A DNA stretch of 64,000 nucleotides from Rhodospirillaceae bacterium (GCA_947476695.1 CANJRD010000003.1:1-64000); one strand, 5' to 3'. Numbered from the stretch's first letter, positions 9,534-19,305 are shown. A program made the numbers and translations. Notes: a model not told the origin generated them from the sequence alone.

Positions 9534-11874
9534 CATGACAAGCAGTGTCGCAGACAATCCCGGACGGCGCGCCACCGATAAGGCGGCGACGCCTATTCCC
9601 GCGGAGCCCAATGCGATCCAAACGTCGGCGCCTAACCATCCCGTGCGGCACTTCTTCAAGCGCGGCGCCGTCTGGGGCCGCCGGATGCATCTGCCGGACA
9701 TCCTCGCGATCATCCTGTCGGGCGCGGCCGTTATTTCGGGTGCTGCAACTTATCTCGCGCTGACACGCTGGGACGCCGCCGGTCCGAATCCGAAAGCCGT
9801 ACTCGTCCTGCTCAACCTCGATCTGCTGCTGTTGCTCGGCCTCGCCGTTCTGGTTGTCCGGCGCTTGGTTCGCCTATGGACCGCGCACCGCGCCGGCGCG
9901 GCTGGATCGCGGTTGCATATCCGCCTTGTGATGTTGTTCGGCGTGCTCGCAATCACGCCGGCCATTTTGATGGCCTTGTTCTCGGCGACGTTCTTTACCT
10001 TCGGCGTCGAAGCCTGGTTCTCGGAACGCGTCCGCAACGCGCTGCAAGAGTCTGAAGTCGTGGCCCAGGCTTACCTTGTCGAGCATCAACAGGTCATCCG
10101 CGGCGATGCTCTCGCGATCGCCAGCGACATCAACCATCAGTGGCCACAGTTGAGTTTCAATCCCACACTCCTCAACACCTTCCTTTCAAGCCAGATCGCG
10201 TTCCGCGGCCTCAGTGAGGCGGTGATCTTCGCGTCCGATCTGAAAGTGTTGGCAAAGGCGGGTTACACATTCGCGCTGGAATCCGGTGAAGTGGTTCCGC
10301 TCCAAGCCATCGCGCAGGCCAATCTCGGCCAGGTGGCCATCGTCAACGGCGAGAGCCGCGACCGCGTGCGCGCGCTGGTGCGGCTCAGTACGACGCCCGG
10401 CACCTATCTCTATATCGGCCGCTTCGTGGACGCAGAGGTCCTGAATCACGTCTCGCGCACGGGGGCGGCGGTCGACGAATATCGCCGCCTTGAAGGCAGC
10501 CGGTCGACCTTGGAGATCAGCTTCACCTTGCTATTCACCGTCGTTGCGCTGCTGATGCTACTGGTCGCCGTCTGGTTCGGCCTCAATCTTGCAACCCGCC
10601 TGGCCGGTCCTATCGCCGATCTGATTGACGCCGCGGAACGGGTGCGCGCGGGCGACCTCACGGTGCGCGTGCGTGAAACCGGAGAGTCCGACGAACTGGC
10701 GTACCTGAGCCGCGCCTTCAACCGCATGACCAAGCGCATCGACGAGCAGCAGGCCGACCTTTTGTCGGCCAACGTTCAGCTCGACGAACGCCGCCGGTTC
10801 ACCGAAACCGTGCTGGACGGCGTGAGCGCGGGCGTGATCGGCGTCGACCGCAACGGCAACGTGACCTTGCCCAATCGCTCCGCATCTATACTGCTCGGCA
10901 CGGATCTGACGCGCGTGATCGGTGAACGACTGACGCAGTCCGTGCCTGAGTTCGGCCCCGTATTCGATGAGATGGAAGCCGATCCCGCGCGCCACGTGGT
11001 ACAGCGCGAAGTGCAGATCACGCGCGGCAATATCACCCGCACCCTGATGCTACGGCTGTCGGCCGAAAGCGTCGACGAGCTGGTCAGCGGGTATGTCGTA
11101 ACCTTCGACGACATCACGGCGCTGCAATCCGCGCAGCGCAAAGCGGCCTGGGCCGACGTCGCGCGGCGCATTGCGCACGAGATCAAGAACCCGCTGACGC
11201 CGATCCAGCTTTCGGCTGAACGCCTGAAGCGCAAATACCGCGACAAGCTGGGCGACGATTCCGGCCTGCTGGCGCAGTGCACCGATACCATCATCCGCCA
11301 TGTCGGCGACATCGGGCAGATGGTCGACGAGTTCTCGGCTTTTGCGCGTATGCCGGCGCCGGTCATGAAGGATCTCGACCTCGCGAGCCTCGTGCGCGAA
11401 GGCGTGGGCTTGCAAAAGGTCGCGTACCCCAGCGTCGCCTTTGCCATGGAACTGCCGCAGAGTCCGATCATCCTCCGGGCCGATGCGCGTCAGCTCGGAC
11501 AGGCCGTGACCAATATCCTGAAGAATGCCCTTGAAGCCATCGATGCCCGCATCGCCGCGGGACGGACAGCCGCGGGCCGTATTTCAGTCGCGATCGTGCA
11601 GGAATCGTCCGGCGTCGCGATCGAAGTCACGGATAACGGCGTCGGCTTGCCGCATGGCGAACGCGACCGGCTTACGGAACCTTACGTCACGACACGCACC
11701 AAAGGCACAGGACTCGGCTTGGCGATCGTGAAGAAAGTTATCGAAGACCACGGCGGGTCGTTGACGCTTGAAGACGCCCCCGCTGACGACGACGGCACGC
11801 AAGGCGCACGCATCGGCTTGCATCTTCCGGCGAACCTGATGTCGCATTCCCCCCAAGCGCGAGCTGTAGGCTAG
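9511..11874 (+). CDS. ntrY: Membrane sensor histidine kinase NtrY
   Basis: Transmembrane partner of NtrX in the second nitrogen/redox-type two-component system of alphaproteobacteria. 787 residues. Membrane helices lie near 61-82, 92-113, 130-153 and 336-360, with a periplasmic loop between the last two. They are followed by a HAMP domain ([19 protein letters not shown]), a PAS domain (about 430-540, [16 protein letters not shown]), HisKA with His556 ([20 protein letters not shown]) and an ATPase domain with [19 protein letters not shown] and [12 protein letters not shown]. The ATG at 9511 is chosen over 9535 because a GGGAG element precedes it. It lies inside the 3' end of ntrC and four bases before ntrX. 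Confidence 0.94.
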   Translation: MSVAAPSSMTSSVADNPGRRATDKAATPIPAEPNAIQTSAPNHPVRHFFKRGAVWGRRMHLPDILAIILSGAAVISGAATYLALTRWDAAGPNPKAVLVLLNLDLLLLLGLAVLVVRRLVRLWTAHRAGAAGSRLHIRLVMLFGVLAITPAILMALFSATFFTFGVEAWFSERVRNALQESEVVAQAYLVEHQQVIRGDALAIASDINHQWPQLSFNPTLLNTFLSSQIAFRGLSEAVIFASDLKVLAKAGYTFALESGEVVPLQAIAQANLGQVAIVNGESRDRVRALVRLSTTPGTYLYIGRFVDAEVLNHVSRTGAAVDEYRRLEGSRSTLEISFTLLFTVVALLMLLVAVWFGLNLATRLAGPIADLIDAAERVRAGDLTVRVRETGESDELAYLSRAFNRMTKRIDEQQADLLSANVQLDERRRFTETVLDGVSAGVIGVDRNGNVTLPNRSASILLGTDLTRVIGERLTQSVPEFGPVFDEMEADPARHVVQREVQITRGNITRTLMLRLSAESVDELVSGYVVTFDDITALQSAQRKAAWADVARRIAHEIKNPLTPIQLSAERLKRKYRDKLGDDSGLLAQCTDTIIRHVGDIGQMVDEFSAFARMPAPVMKDLDLASLVREGVGLQKVAYPSVAFAMELPQSPIILRADARQLGQAVTNILKNALEAIDARIAAGRTAAGRISVAIVQESSGVAIEVTDNGVGLPHGERDRLTEPYVTTRTKGTGLGLAIVKKVIEDHGGSLTLEDAPADDDGTQGARIGLHLPANLMSHSPQARAVG

Positions 11875-11878
11875 AGCA

Positions 11879-13318
11879 ATGGCTGTTACACCCACTTCAT
11901 CCGCAAATGACGTGCTGATCGTCGACGACGAGGCGGACATCCGCACCGCCGTCGCGGGCATCCTCGAGGACGAGGGCTTCGCCACGCGCCAAGCCGCAAC
12001 CGGCGAAGAGGCACTTGAGCAGGTCAAGTCACGCGCGCCTGCGGCGATCATCCTGGACATCTGGCTGGAGGGCAGCCGCCTCGACGGTCTGCAAGTGCTG
12101 GCCGGCTGCAAGAGTATGCGTCCGCATGTTCCGGTGGTGATGATCTCGGGCCACGGCACCATCGAGACTGCCGTGAAGGCGATCCAGCATGGCGCGTATG
12201 ACTTTATCGAGAAGCCTTTCGAGGCCGACCGCATGTTGCTCGTGCTCAAGCGGGCGATGGAAGCGGCGCGTCTGAAGCGGGAGAACCTCGAACTGCGCAG
12301 CCGCGCCGGCGAGCCGGAAAACCTGATCGGCAGTTCCGCTGCGATCACGGGCCTTCGCCGCACCATCGAACGCGTCGGCCCCACAGGGTCGCGCGTGCTG
12401 ATCACGGGCCCGGCCGGTTCCGGCAAGGAAGTGGTCGCCCGTCAGATCCATCTGCATGGCCCACGCGCGCAAGGACCGTTCGTGGTCGTGAATGCGGCGG
12501 GCCTGCATCCGGATCGCCTTAACGACGCTCTGTTCGGGGCGTCGACCGGCGCGGACGGCGAGCGTACCTTTGGCGTGTTCGAGATGGCCGACGGCGGCAC
12601 GCTCATGCTCGACGAAGTCGCCGACATGCCGCTCGCGACGCAGAGCCGCATCATCCGCATCCTCCAGGATCAGCGGCTTGAGCGACCCGACGGACACGGC
12701 CCAGTCGAACTCGACGTGCGCATCATTGCCACCACCAATCGCGATCTGCGCGGTGAGATCAAACGCGGCCTGTTCCGGGAGGAACTGTTCTATCGTCTGA
12801 GTGTCGTGCCGGTTCAGGTGCCGTCGCTGGTCGAGCGCCGCGAAGACATTCCGGATCTGGCGCGATATCTGATGGATCGCGCCGCCGCCACGACGGGTGT
12901 GCCGAAACGCACGCTCGGCGAAGATGCCATCACCGCGCTCCAGACCTATCCGTGGCCGGGTAACGTGCGCCAACTGCGCAACGTCATCGACTGGCTTCTC
13001 ATCATGGCGCCGGGTGCGGCAGGCGATCCGGTCCGTGCCGAGATGCTGCCGGCGGAGATCAACTCCGACACACCGCAGATGCTGAAGCTGCAGCGCTCCG
13101 ATGAGATCATGACCCTGCCGCTGCGCGAAGCCCGCGAGATGTTTGAGCGCGAATATCTGATGGCGCAGGTCATCCGCTATGGCGGCAATATCTCGCGTAC
13201 GGCTGAGTTTGTCGGGATGGAACGTTCGGCGCTGCATCGCAAGCTCAAGACGCTGGGCGTCTCGACCGAGGTTCGCAACAATCGCGAGAATGGGAGCGCC
13301 CCTGGGGAGCGGGTGTGA
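11879..13318 (+). CDS. ntrX: Response regulator NtrX, AAA+ type without the sigma-54 loop
   Basis: 479 residues: receiver domain with Asp60 (AIILDIWLEGSRLDG, with the family-typical extra residues after the Asp), AAA+ domain with Walker A GPAGSGKE and Walker B GGTLMLDEVADMP, and a C-terminal Fis-type helix-turn-helix (GGNISRTAEFVGMERSALHR). Where NtrC has GSFTGA, this protein reads LFGASTGADGERTFGVFEMA, so the sigma-54 contact loop is absent. NtrX therefore probably acts on sigma-70-type promoters or as a repressor, as proposed for some alphaproteobacterial relatives. It sits in the ntr operon, seven bases before the aminotransferase gene. Confidence 0.93.
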   Translation: MAVTPTSSANDVLIVDDEADIRTAVAGILEDEGFATRQAATGEEALEQVKSRAPAAIILDIWLEGSRLDGLQVLAGCKSMRPHVPVVMISGHGTIETAVKAIQHGAYDFIEKPFEADRMLLVLKRAMEAARLKRENLELRSRAGEPENLIGSSAAITGLRRTIERVGPTGSRVLITGPAGSGKEVVARQIHLHGPRAQGPFVVVNAAGLHPDRLNDALFGASTGADGERTFGVFEMADGGTLMLDEVADMPLATQSRIIRILQDQRLERPDGHGPVELDVRIIATTNRDLRGEIKRGLFREELFYRLSVVPVQVPSLVERREDIPDLARYLMDRAAATTGVPKRTLGEDAITALQTYPWPGNVRQLRNVIDWLLIMAPGAAGDPVRAEMLPAEINSDTPQMLKLQRSDEIMTLPLREAREMFEREYLMAQVIRYGGNISRTAEFVGMERSALHRKLKTLGVSTEVRNNRENGSAPGERV

Positions 13319-13325
13319 GCGTCTG

Positions 13326-14204
13326 ATGTCACACGTCGCTTACGTCAACGGTCGCTACACGCCGCATCGTGAGGCCGTCGTTTCCATCGACGACCGCGCC
13401 ACCCAGTTCGCCGACGCGGCTTACGAAGTCACCTGCGTGTGGAGCGGTCGTCCGGTCGATCACGCGGGTCACATGACACGCCTTGCGCGCTCGCTGAGTG
13501 AGTTGAGCATCGCAATGCCGATGTCCCCGGCCGCGCTGACCGTGATCTGCCGCGAACTGGTCAGTCGTAATCGTGTGAACCGGGGGATCATCTATATCCA
13601 GGTCAGCCGGGGCATCGCCCCACGCGCGCATGCTTTTCCGGCGCGCGTAAAGCCAAGCGTGATTGTCACGGCGCGGGGGGGGGCGGGACCGTCCGACGCG
13701 GTTGCGGAGATGGGCGTGAAGGTGACGACGGCGGAGGACATCCGCTGGAAGCGCCGCGACATCAAGGCGACCGGTCTATTGCCCAACGTCCTGGCCCGCC
13801 AGGCCGCGAGCGCGGCGAAGGCGTACGAAAGCCTGCTTGTCACCCCCGACGGCGTCGTCACCGAGGCCAGCGCCTCGAATGCATGGATGGTCGCTGCCGA
13901 TGGCAGCCTCATCACGCATCCCACCGGCAACGACATCCTGGCCGGGATCACCCGCGCGACCATCTTGAAACTGGCGCGCGAGGCCGGCATTCCCGTAACT
14001 GAGCGCGCATTCACGCTCAAGGAAGCCCTGGCCGCGCGTGAAATGTTCCTGAGTGGAACCACAACCTTCGTGATGCCGGTCGTGCAGATCGGTGAGACGA
14101 CAATCGCCAACGGTGCGCCGGGCAGCGTGGCGCGCGACTTGCGCGAACGCTACGCCGCTTATGTCGCCCAGCAGACGTCGACGGATGCCGCATGGAACGT
14201 GTAG
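13326..14204 (+). CDS. dat: D-amino-acid aminotransferase (class IV, PLP)
   Basis: 292-residue fold-type IV aminotransferase, probably converting D-amino acids and 2-oxoacids (D-alanine/D-glutamate supply for peptidoglycan). Visible family marks: AYVNGRYTPHREAVVSIDDR at the start, YIQVSRGIAPRAHAFP, the likely PLP lysine Lys147 in RRDIKATGLLPNVLARQ, VTEASASNAWMV, and the phosphate loop GITRATILKLA. Branched-chain and aminodeoxychorismate enzymes share the fold, but the operon position between ntrX and hfq is where dat is usual in alphaproteobacteria. The ATG at 13326 follows the ntrX stop by seven bases. The reverse end overlaps the HAD gene by 13 bases. Confidence 0.88.
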   Translation: MSHVAYVNGRYTPHREAVVSIDDRATQFADAAYEVTCVWSGRPVDHAGHMTRLARSLSELSIAMPMSPAALTVICRELVSRNRVNRGIIYIQVSRGIAPRAHAFPARVKPSVIVTARGGAGPSDAVAEMGVKVTTAEDIRWKRRDIKATGLLPNVLARQAASAAKAYESLLVTPDGVVTEASASNAWMVAADGSLITHPTGNDILAGITRATILKLAREAGIPVTERAFTLKEALAAREMFLSGTTTFVMPVVQIGETTIANGAPGSVARDLRERYAAYVAQQTSTDAAWNV

Positions 14205-14902
14205 CCACGCTCTCGCCGGGAATGGATGTGGCGGCCGAGGCATCGCACCTGCCACGGCCCCGCGCGATCCTGTTCGACTGGGACAACACACTGGTCGATA
14301 CCTGGCCGTGCATCGGCAAGGCTACCAACATCACGTTGACGAGCATGGGTCAGCAGCCTTGGACAGAGGCCGAAATCCGCGAACGCGTCGCCGGCTCGTT
14401 GCGCGATACGTTCCCGAAAATCTACGGTGATCGCTGGGAAGAGGCGCGGGACGTCTACTATCGCGCCTATGAGGCCGTGCACCTTGAAACGCTGGCGCCA
14501 CTGCCCGGCGCACAGGACTTGCTCGCCCGCGCCATCGACGGCGGCCTGGTGCTCGGCGTCGTCAGCAACAAGACGGGACGCTACCTTCGCCAGGAAGTCA
14601 GTTATCTGGGCTGGGATCGCTTTTTCGTTCGCGCCGTCGGCGCGCAGGATGCACCCCGCGACAAGCCCGCGCCCGATCCCATATTCATGGCGCTGGAAGG
14701 TTCGAATATCGAACCCGGGCCGCACGTTTGGTTCGTCGGGGATGCGGGGGTCGATATCGAATGCGGCGCCGCAGCGGGCTGCACCACCATCTTGCTGCAT
14801 GGTGGCGTGAACGGCGGGCCACTCACACCGCACCAGCGCGCCGCCGACTGCGCAACATTCGCAGCCTTGGTTGACTCGCGGCTAGATGCCCCAAGGGCTT
14901 GA
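14192..14902 (+). CDS. HAD-family phosphatase (phosphoglycolate-phosphatase-like)
   Basis: 236 residues of the haloacid-dehalogenase superfamily. Motif I is FDWDNTLVDT (nucleophile Asp29, second Asp31), a helical cap follows (about 45-105), motif II lies in LGVVSNKTGRYLRQE, motif III is the Lys in RDKPAPDPIFMAL, and motif IV is WFVGDAGVDIECG. It resembles Gph-type enzymes, but the substrate is not predictable. It overlaps the aminotransferase gene by 13 bases, so it is translationally coupled to the ntr-dat operon. About 155 bases separate it from hfq, which probably has its own promoter. Confidence 0.85.
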   Translation: MERVATLSPGMDVAAEASHLPRPRAILFDWDNTLVDTWPCIGKATNITLTSMGQQPWTEAEIRERVAGSLRDTFPKIYGDRWEEARDVYYRAYEAVHLETLAPLPGAQDLLARAIDGGLVLGVVSNKTGRYLRQEVSYLGWDRFFVRAVGAQDAPRDKPAPDPIFMALEGSNIEPGPHVWFVGDAGVDIECGAAAGCTTILLHGGVNGGPLTPHQRAADCATFAALVDSRLDAPRA

Positions 14903-15058
14903 ATTGTCTGCCTTGTCCACGCATCTACAGCTCACATTCCCGGCCCCTGGAAAATCAGCGGTTGCGCGTGACCTAAATTTCGGTTGCAGTGCGACCGCCA
15001 CCCCGCCGGGGATTGCAGAAGCCAACGAAAACAACAATATAAAGAGGGTAACATCCCC

Positions 15059-15319
15059 ATGACCGAGAAGGCCCAAAACGTCCAGGACGTTTTCCTCAAC
15101 GCGATCCGCAAGAACAAGGCACCCGTGACGGTGTTCCTGGTCAATGGCGTGAAGCTGCAAGGGATCGTGACGTGGTTCGATAATTTCTCGATGCTGCTGC
15201 GTCGCGACGGTCATACCCAGTTGGTTTACAAGCACGCGATCTCGACGGTGATGCCGTCGACGCCCGTTCAGCTCTTCGAGCCGAAGGACGAGGGTGCAAA
15301 AGAAGAGGCGGCCGACTAG
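15059..15319 (+). CDS. hfq: RNA chaperone Hfq
   Basis: 86-residue Sm-like hexameric protein that pairs small RNAs with mRNAs. The sequence shows the Sm1 motif with [22 protein letters not shown], the proximal-face residues, and the Sm2-type [12 protein letters not shown] short acidic tail, [13 protein letters not shown], ends the protein. AAAGAGGG lies 12-19 bases before the ATG. In many proteobacteria hfq is followed by hflX, as here; here the downstream frame is in phase with the hfq stop codon (see hflX). Confidence 0.97.
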   Translation: MTEKAQNVQDVFLNAIRKNKAPVTVFLVNGVKLQGIVTWFDNFSMLLRRDGHTQLVYKHAISTVMPSTPVQLFEPKDEGAKEEAAD

Positions 15320-15331
15320 GCCGAAAGCAAA

Positions 15332-16675
15332 ACGTCAGTTCATAACACCAAGGCCGCTGCTACCCGTACGATCATCGTTCATCCGCGCTTCAAGACGCGA
15401 TCAGCTGCCGGCGAAGGCTCCCATCAGGGGCACCACGGACACCACGACGAGCGCTCACGTCTGGACGAGGCCATCGGTCTCGCTGCGGCGATCGACCTAA
15501 ATGTCGTGCACGCGGAGATTGTGTCGCTGGCGGAACCGCGTCCGGCCACACTGCTCGGCCGCGGCACGGTCGAGCGGCTGGGCCAGACAATCCAAAAGAT
15601 GGAAGTCGCGCTGGTCATTGTCGACGGACATTTGTCGCCGGGTCAGCAGCGCAGCCTCGAAAAGGATTGGAAGGCCAAGGTCATCGACCGCACCGGTCTG
15701 ATCCTGGAGATTTTCGGCGCGCGCGCGCGAACGCGCGAAGGCCAGCTCCAGGTCGAACTGGCGCACCTTGAGTACCAGCGCAGCCGATTGGTCCGTAGCT
15801 GGACCCACCTTGAGCGTCAGCGCGGCGGCTTCGGCTTCCTCGGCGGCCCTGGCGAAACCCAGATCGAAATCGACCGCCGCCTGATCGGCGAGCGGATCGT
15901 GCGTCTGAAGAAAGAGATCGAGACCGTCACGCGTACGCGCGCACTGCATCGCGAGGCGCGGGCCCGCGTGCCGTATCCGATCGTTGCCCTTGTGGGTTAC
16001 ACGAACGCCGGCAAGTCAACGCTATTCAACGCGCTGACCCAGGCCGGCGTCGTCGCGCGCGATCAGCTGTTCGCGACGCTCGATCCGACCATGCGCCACA
16101 TCAAGCTGCCCTCGGGGCGCAACGTCATCCTTTCGGATACCGTCGGCTTTGTCTCCGACCTGCCGCACGAATTGGTGGCCGCTTTCCGCGCGACCCTGGA
16201 AGAAGTGCTCGCCGCAGATGTCGTCATCCATGTGCGCGACATCGCGCATCCCGAAAGCGAACCGCAACGCCGCGACGTCGAGCAGGTGTTGAAGCAACTC
16301 GGTATCGAGCCGGATAACGGCGAGCGCCCCGTGCTTGAAGCCCACAACAAGATCGACCTGCTCGATGCCGATGAACACGCCTCGATCCTCGCCGCCGCCG
16401 CCCGCAGCCCCAACGCCGTGGCTGTGTCCGCCGTCAGCGGCGAGGGGCTCGAAAAGCTGCTGTCGGCGGTCGATCGCGAACTTGCGCGCAGCCGAACCTC
16501 ACTTGGCGTCGTTGTACCGTCGCACGACGGCGAGACCCTGGCGTGGTTATACCGACACGGCGAAGTGCTCGCGCGCGAAGATGGCGAGACCGAGACGACC
16601 TTAACGGTCCTACTCGACGCCGCGGACACCGCGCGCCTCGAGCGACGCGCCGCCGTGCGCGTGATGCGGGCATGA
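15332..16675 (+). CDS. hflX: Ribosome-associated GTPase HflX (start codon uncertain)
   Basis: GTPase that binds and splits ribosomes under stress. Clear family features: the N-terminal HflX domain (TIIVHPRF, then LLGRGTVERLGQ and VIDRTGLILEIFGARARTRE), the glycine-rich HLERQRGGFGFLGGPGETQ, G1 GYTNAGKST, G3 DTVGF and G4 HNKID. N-terminal homology reaches back to about 15356, yet this stretch has no ATG, GTG or TTG. The frame is open back to the hfq stop codon at 15317-15319, in the same phase. The most natural start, by length and alignment, is an ACG at 15332 (T-S-V-H-N), possibly a mutated or misread ATG. The first standard start, GTG 15506, would cut about 58 residues. Coupled to the next gene by ATGA. 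Confidence 0.88.
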   Translation, partial: TSVHNTKAAATRTIIVHPRFKTRSAAGEGSHQGHHGHHDERSRLDEAIGLAAAIDLNVVHAEIVSLAEPRPATLLGRGTVERLGQTIQKMEVALVIVDGHLSPGQQRSLEKDWKAKVIDRTGLILEIFGARARTREGQLQVELAHLEYQRSRLVRSWTHLERQRGGFGFLGGPGETQIEIDRRLIGERIVRLKKEIETVTRTRALHREARARVPYPIVALVGYTNAGKSTLFNALTQAGVVARDQLFATLDPTMRHIKLPSGRNVILSDTVGFVSDLPHELVAAFRATLEEVLAADVVIHVRDIAHPESEPQRRDVEQVLKQLGIEPDNGERPVLEAHNKIDLLDADEHASILAAAARSPNAVAVSAVSGEGLEKLLSAVDRELARSRTSLGVVVPSHDGETLAWLYRHGEVLAREDGETETTLTVLLDAADTARLERRAAVRVMRA

Positions 16676-17484
16676 GCCAGACCGGCAGCGCAACGCTGCA
16701 TCAGAACGTTCTTGAAACGCTGCGCGCGGTCGCTGGCGAAATCATCTTGCCGCGCTTCAACAATCTTCAGAAGGGCGACGTGCGTTCGAAGACCCACGCG
16801 GCGGACTACGTCACCATCGCCGATGAGGAAGCCGAACGGCGGTTGATCCCGATTCTGCAAGGGCTGCTCCCCAGCTCACGCGTGGTGGGCGAGGAGGGGG
16901 CTTCCGCGGACATCGGCATCCTCGATGCTTTCGCCGGCCCCGATCCGGTCTGGGTGATCGATCCCATCGACGGCACCGCCAACTTCGTCAACGGCATCGC
17001 CCGTTTTGCGCTGATGGTGGCCCTTGTCCACCGGGGCGAGAGCATCATGGGCTGGATCCATGAGCCGCTCGCCGGCAAAACACTCATCGCCGAGAAAGGC
17101 GCGGGCAGCTGGCTTGTCGACGTTACCGGCGCAAGTCGACCGCAAAAGATGCCCGAACCTCCGTTTGCGTTTCGGGACATGGTCGTGGCGCTGCACCACA
17201 AAGACTTCAAGAAGCTCCATGGGAAATTCGCGCGCAACGTCCACCTGGGCAGCGCGGCTCATGACTATTGGTCCATCAGCGACGGGCGCATTCAAGTGCT
17301 GGCCTACAGACGCCTAAAGCCATGGGATCATGCCGCAGGCGTACTGATCCACCGCGAAGCGGGCGGCTTCAATCAGATGCTGACGGGTCAGCCCTATCGT
17401 CCGGGCATGCCGGATCAGGAAGGATTGCTCTGCGCGTCTTCGGAAGCGATCTGGAACGAAGTCGCGCCCTTGCGCGAACTCTAA
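16672..17484 (+). CDS. Inositol monophosphatase family protein
   Basis: 270-residue Mg-dependent, Li-sensitive-type phosphatase fold. Metal-binding motifs are present: GEEGAS (Glu74/75), WVIDPIDGTANFVNG (DPIDGT at 97-102) and KPWDHAAG. Likely substrates are inositol phosphate, histidinol phosphate or 3'-phosphoadenosine 5'-phosphate; the sequence does not decide between them. The start ATG at 16672 overlaps the hflX stop (ATGA), so it is co-translated with hflX. Convergent with the lipoprotein gene seven bases further on. Confidence 0.88.
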   Translation: MSQTGSATLHQNVLETLRAVAGEIILPRFNNLQKGDVRSKTHAADYVTIADEEAERRLIPILQGLLPSSRVVGEEGASADIGILDAFAGPDPVWVIDPIDGTANFVNGIARFALMVALVHRGESIMGWIHEPLAGKTLIAEKGAGSWLVDVTGASRPQKMPEPPFAFRDMVVALHHKDFKKLHGKFARNVHLGSAAHDYWSISDGRIQVLAYRRLKPWDHAAGVLIHREAGGFNQMLTGQPYRPGMPDQEGLLCASSEAIWNEVAPLREL

Positions 17485-17490
17485 AGCCGC

Positions 17491-18225
17491 TTACTTGCTA
17501 GGCTTTGCGCTGCGACGCACGAGCGCGCCGAGTTCCGCGTCGTCCTTTTCGCTGGTGTCGCTGTCGACATTCTTGGGCGGACCGCCGGTGCGCGGATCGA
17601 CCTCGAGTTTCGCGATCAGCCGTGGCGGAATATCGGCGAAGCTGCGAATGCGCCAGTCGTACATCGTATAGCCCGGCGTCGGCGCCTTGCGAACGAACTG
17701 CGCATTGTGCTCGATCACCACGGCATCCGTGACGACACGGAACAGGCCTTGCGTGCTCAAACCGACTTCCTGAAGCTTTGGCGCGTACTGGCGGCCAGCC
17801 CCAGAGCCCGAGATCGAGATGCGTCCATCCTCGAACGTCCGCAGACGGAAGACCGGCGCCTGGCGACTGACGAACGTCACCATCTGATGCTCGCCACGGA
17901 AGTTGCCCTCGCGCAAGTACCGCACCTGGAAGCGGCCGCGTCCGATCGAGCGGACTTCCTTGAAACTGGAATCGCGCTTCAGCTGGGCGAGATACCCCTT
18001 GATGCTTTGGGCGGCGTCCGGATCGGTGTCTTTGATATTACCGCGCGCCAGTTCGCTGAAGAACGGCGCTTGGGTCAGGACGCCGTCATAGCTGATGCCG
18101 TAGGCGCCCATTTTCGTGAAGCGGATCTCCGCTTCATACTTCTCGGGCACGAAGCACGAGTTGAGTAGAAGAAGCGCAAACCCCGCCGCGGCGATGGATC
18201 GCATTCTGTGCAGCCACTCACCCAC
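17491..18225 (-). CDS. Hypothetical lipoprotein, 244 aa
   Basis: The GTG start at 18225 is preceded by GAGGAG seven bases upstream. The N-terminus MGEWLHRMRSIAAAGFALLL leads to a lipobox LNSC, with the lipidated Cys at residue 24, so it is an exported lipoprotein. The mature part has mixed alpha/beta character without a recognised domain: YEAEIRFTKMGAYGISYDGV, RGRFQVRYLREGNF, then a charged Asp/Glu/Lys tail. The start overlaps the 3' end of mazG, implying co-transcription after mazG, though no functional link is evident. Confidence 0.75.
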   Translation of the reverse strand: MGEWLHRMRSIAAAGFALLLLNSCFVPEKYEAEIRFTKMGAYGISYDGVLTQAPFFSELARGNIKDTDPDAAQSIKGYLAQLKRDSSFKEVRSIGRGRFQVRYLREGNFRGEHQMVTFVSRQAPVFRLRTFEDGRISISGSGAGRQYAPKLQEVGLSTQGLFRVVTDAVVIEHNAQFVRKAPTPGYTMYDWRIRSFADIPPRLIAKLEVDPRTGGPPKNVDSDTSEKDDAELGALVRRSAKPSK

Positions 18226-19042
18226 GGCCGGGCTCCTCGTGTTTGGCGCGCACCCACAGCGCTTCCATCTCGGCGAGCGTTGCCTGATCCGGCGTACGGC
18301 CCTCGACCGCGAGCAATTCCTCGACCCGGCGGAAGCGGCGTTCGAATTTAAGGTTGGTTCCCCGCAGGGCCATGCCGGGATCGATATCGGCCTTACGCGC
18401 CAGATTCACGCAGGCGAACAACAGGTCCCCGACCTCATCGGTCAGGCGCGCCATTGACGCGCCGCTCTCGAACTCGGCCGCGACTTCTTCCAGTTCCTCG
18501 CGGACCTTGCCGATCACATCGCGCGCCTCGGTCCAATCGAACCCCACGCGCGCTGCGCGCTTCTGGAGTTTCTCTGCCTGCTTCAAAGCCGGCAAGCCAC
18601 TGGGGATGTTATCGAGCACGCTGGCCCGTTCACCGGCGGCGGCGGCTTTTTGCGCGCGCTCCTCGGCCTTTGTCGCCTCCCAGGCCGTCGTCTGCGCCTC
18701 GGCATCGGCGACCTTCGCGGTGCCGAATACATGCGGATGCCGGCGGATCATCTTGTCGCAGATCGCCGCAACCACGTCGCCGAAGGCAAATTGCCCGGCT
18801 TCCTCGGCCATGCGCGCGTGGAACACGACCTGCAGCAGCAGATCGCCAAGCTCCTCGCGCAATCCATCGAGGTCGTTGCGGGAGATCGCGTCCGCGACTT
18901 CGTAAGCTTCCTCGATCGTATAGGGCGCGATGGTCTGGAAATTCTGCGCCACGTCCCAGGGACAGCCGTCCTTCGGGTCCCGCAGGCGCGCCATGATGGC
19001 GAGCAGCGTATTCACATCGGGCGGGGGAAGGGCATCAGGCAT
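18218..19042 (-). CDS. mazG: Nucleoside triphosphate pyrophosphohydrolase MazG
   Basis: Hydrolyses (d)NTPs to monophosphates and pyrophosphate; house-cleaning and alarmone-linked roles in E. coli. 274 residues with two MazG domains. The first carries DGCPWDVAQNFQTIAPYTIEEAYEV and the Mg-binding EELGDLLLQVVFHA. The second carries GFDWTEARDVIGKVREELEEV and DEVGDLLFACVNLARK. Length is typical. TACATT near 19085, in ACATTATG, may be part of its promoter. Downstream the lipoprotein gene overlaps its last bases. Confidence 0.95.
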   Translation of the reverse strand: MPDALPPPDVNTLLAIMARLRDPKDGCPWDVAQNFQTIAPYTIEEAYEVADAISRNDLDGLREELGDLLLQVVFHARMAEEAGQFAFGDVVAAICDKMIRRHPHVFGTAKVADAEAQTTAWEATKAEERAQKAAAAGERASVLDNIPSGLPALKQAEKLQKRAARVGFDWTEARDVIGKVREELEEVAAEFESGASMARLTDEVGDLLFACVNLARKADIDPGMALRGTNLKFERRFRRVEELLAVEGRTPDQATLAEMEALWVRAKHEEPGRG

Positions 19043-19119
19043 GGGTGCAATCGGTGGCGGACAGTGACGCCCCCCAACATAATGTATCTGGCACCGGAAA
19101 CGATAGCGGGTAGGCCCGG

Positions 19120-19305
19120 TCAGCCAAACTGGATGGCCGATGGATTGAGCCGGAGATGATTGCTGCTCTGCTGCCCATCGGGCGGCATGGTCGCGTGCGG
19201 GCGGCGCGGCCGGAAGAAGTGCGAGGCAACCTTGTTGCCGCCATGCCAGAGTTCATACCCATTGTAGCCCGGCGCGGCGAGGGCGGTGCGATGGGCCTGC
19301 TCGAT
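19120..19305 (-). pseudogene. Remnant of a G-[FY]-[EQ]-L-W mini-protein gene
   Basis: In this 568-base gap between mazG and the first receiver gene (19043-19610), the minus strand has a frame, open after a TAA at 19306-19308, that reads IEQAHRTALAAPGYNGYELW, then HGGNKVASHF, to a TGA at 19120. GYELWHGGNKVA aligns with GFELWEGERLVA of the gene at 20220 and GYQLWENGVRLY of the gene at 20628. No start codon lies in the frame and the N-terminal part is missing or out of frame, so it looks like a broken third family member. The rest of the gap shows no gene. Confidence 0.5.
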
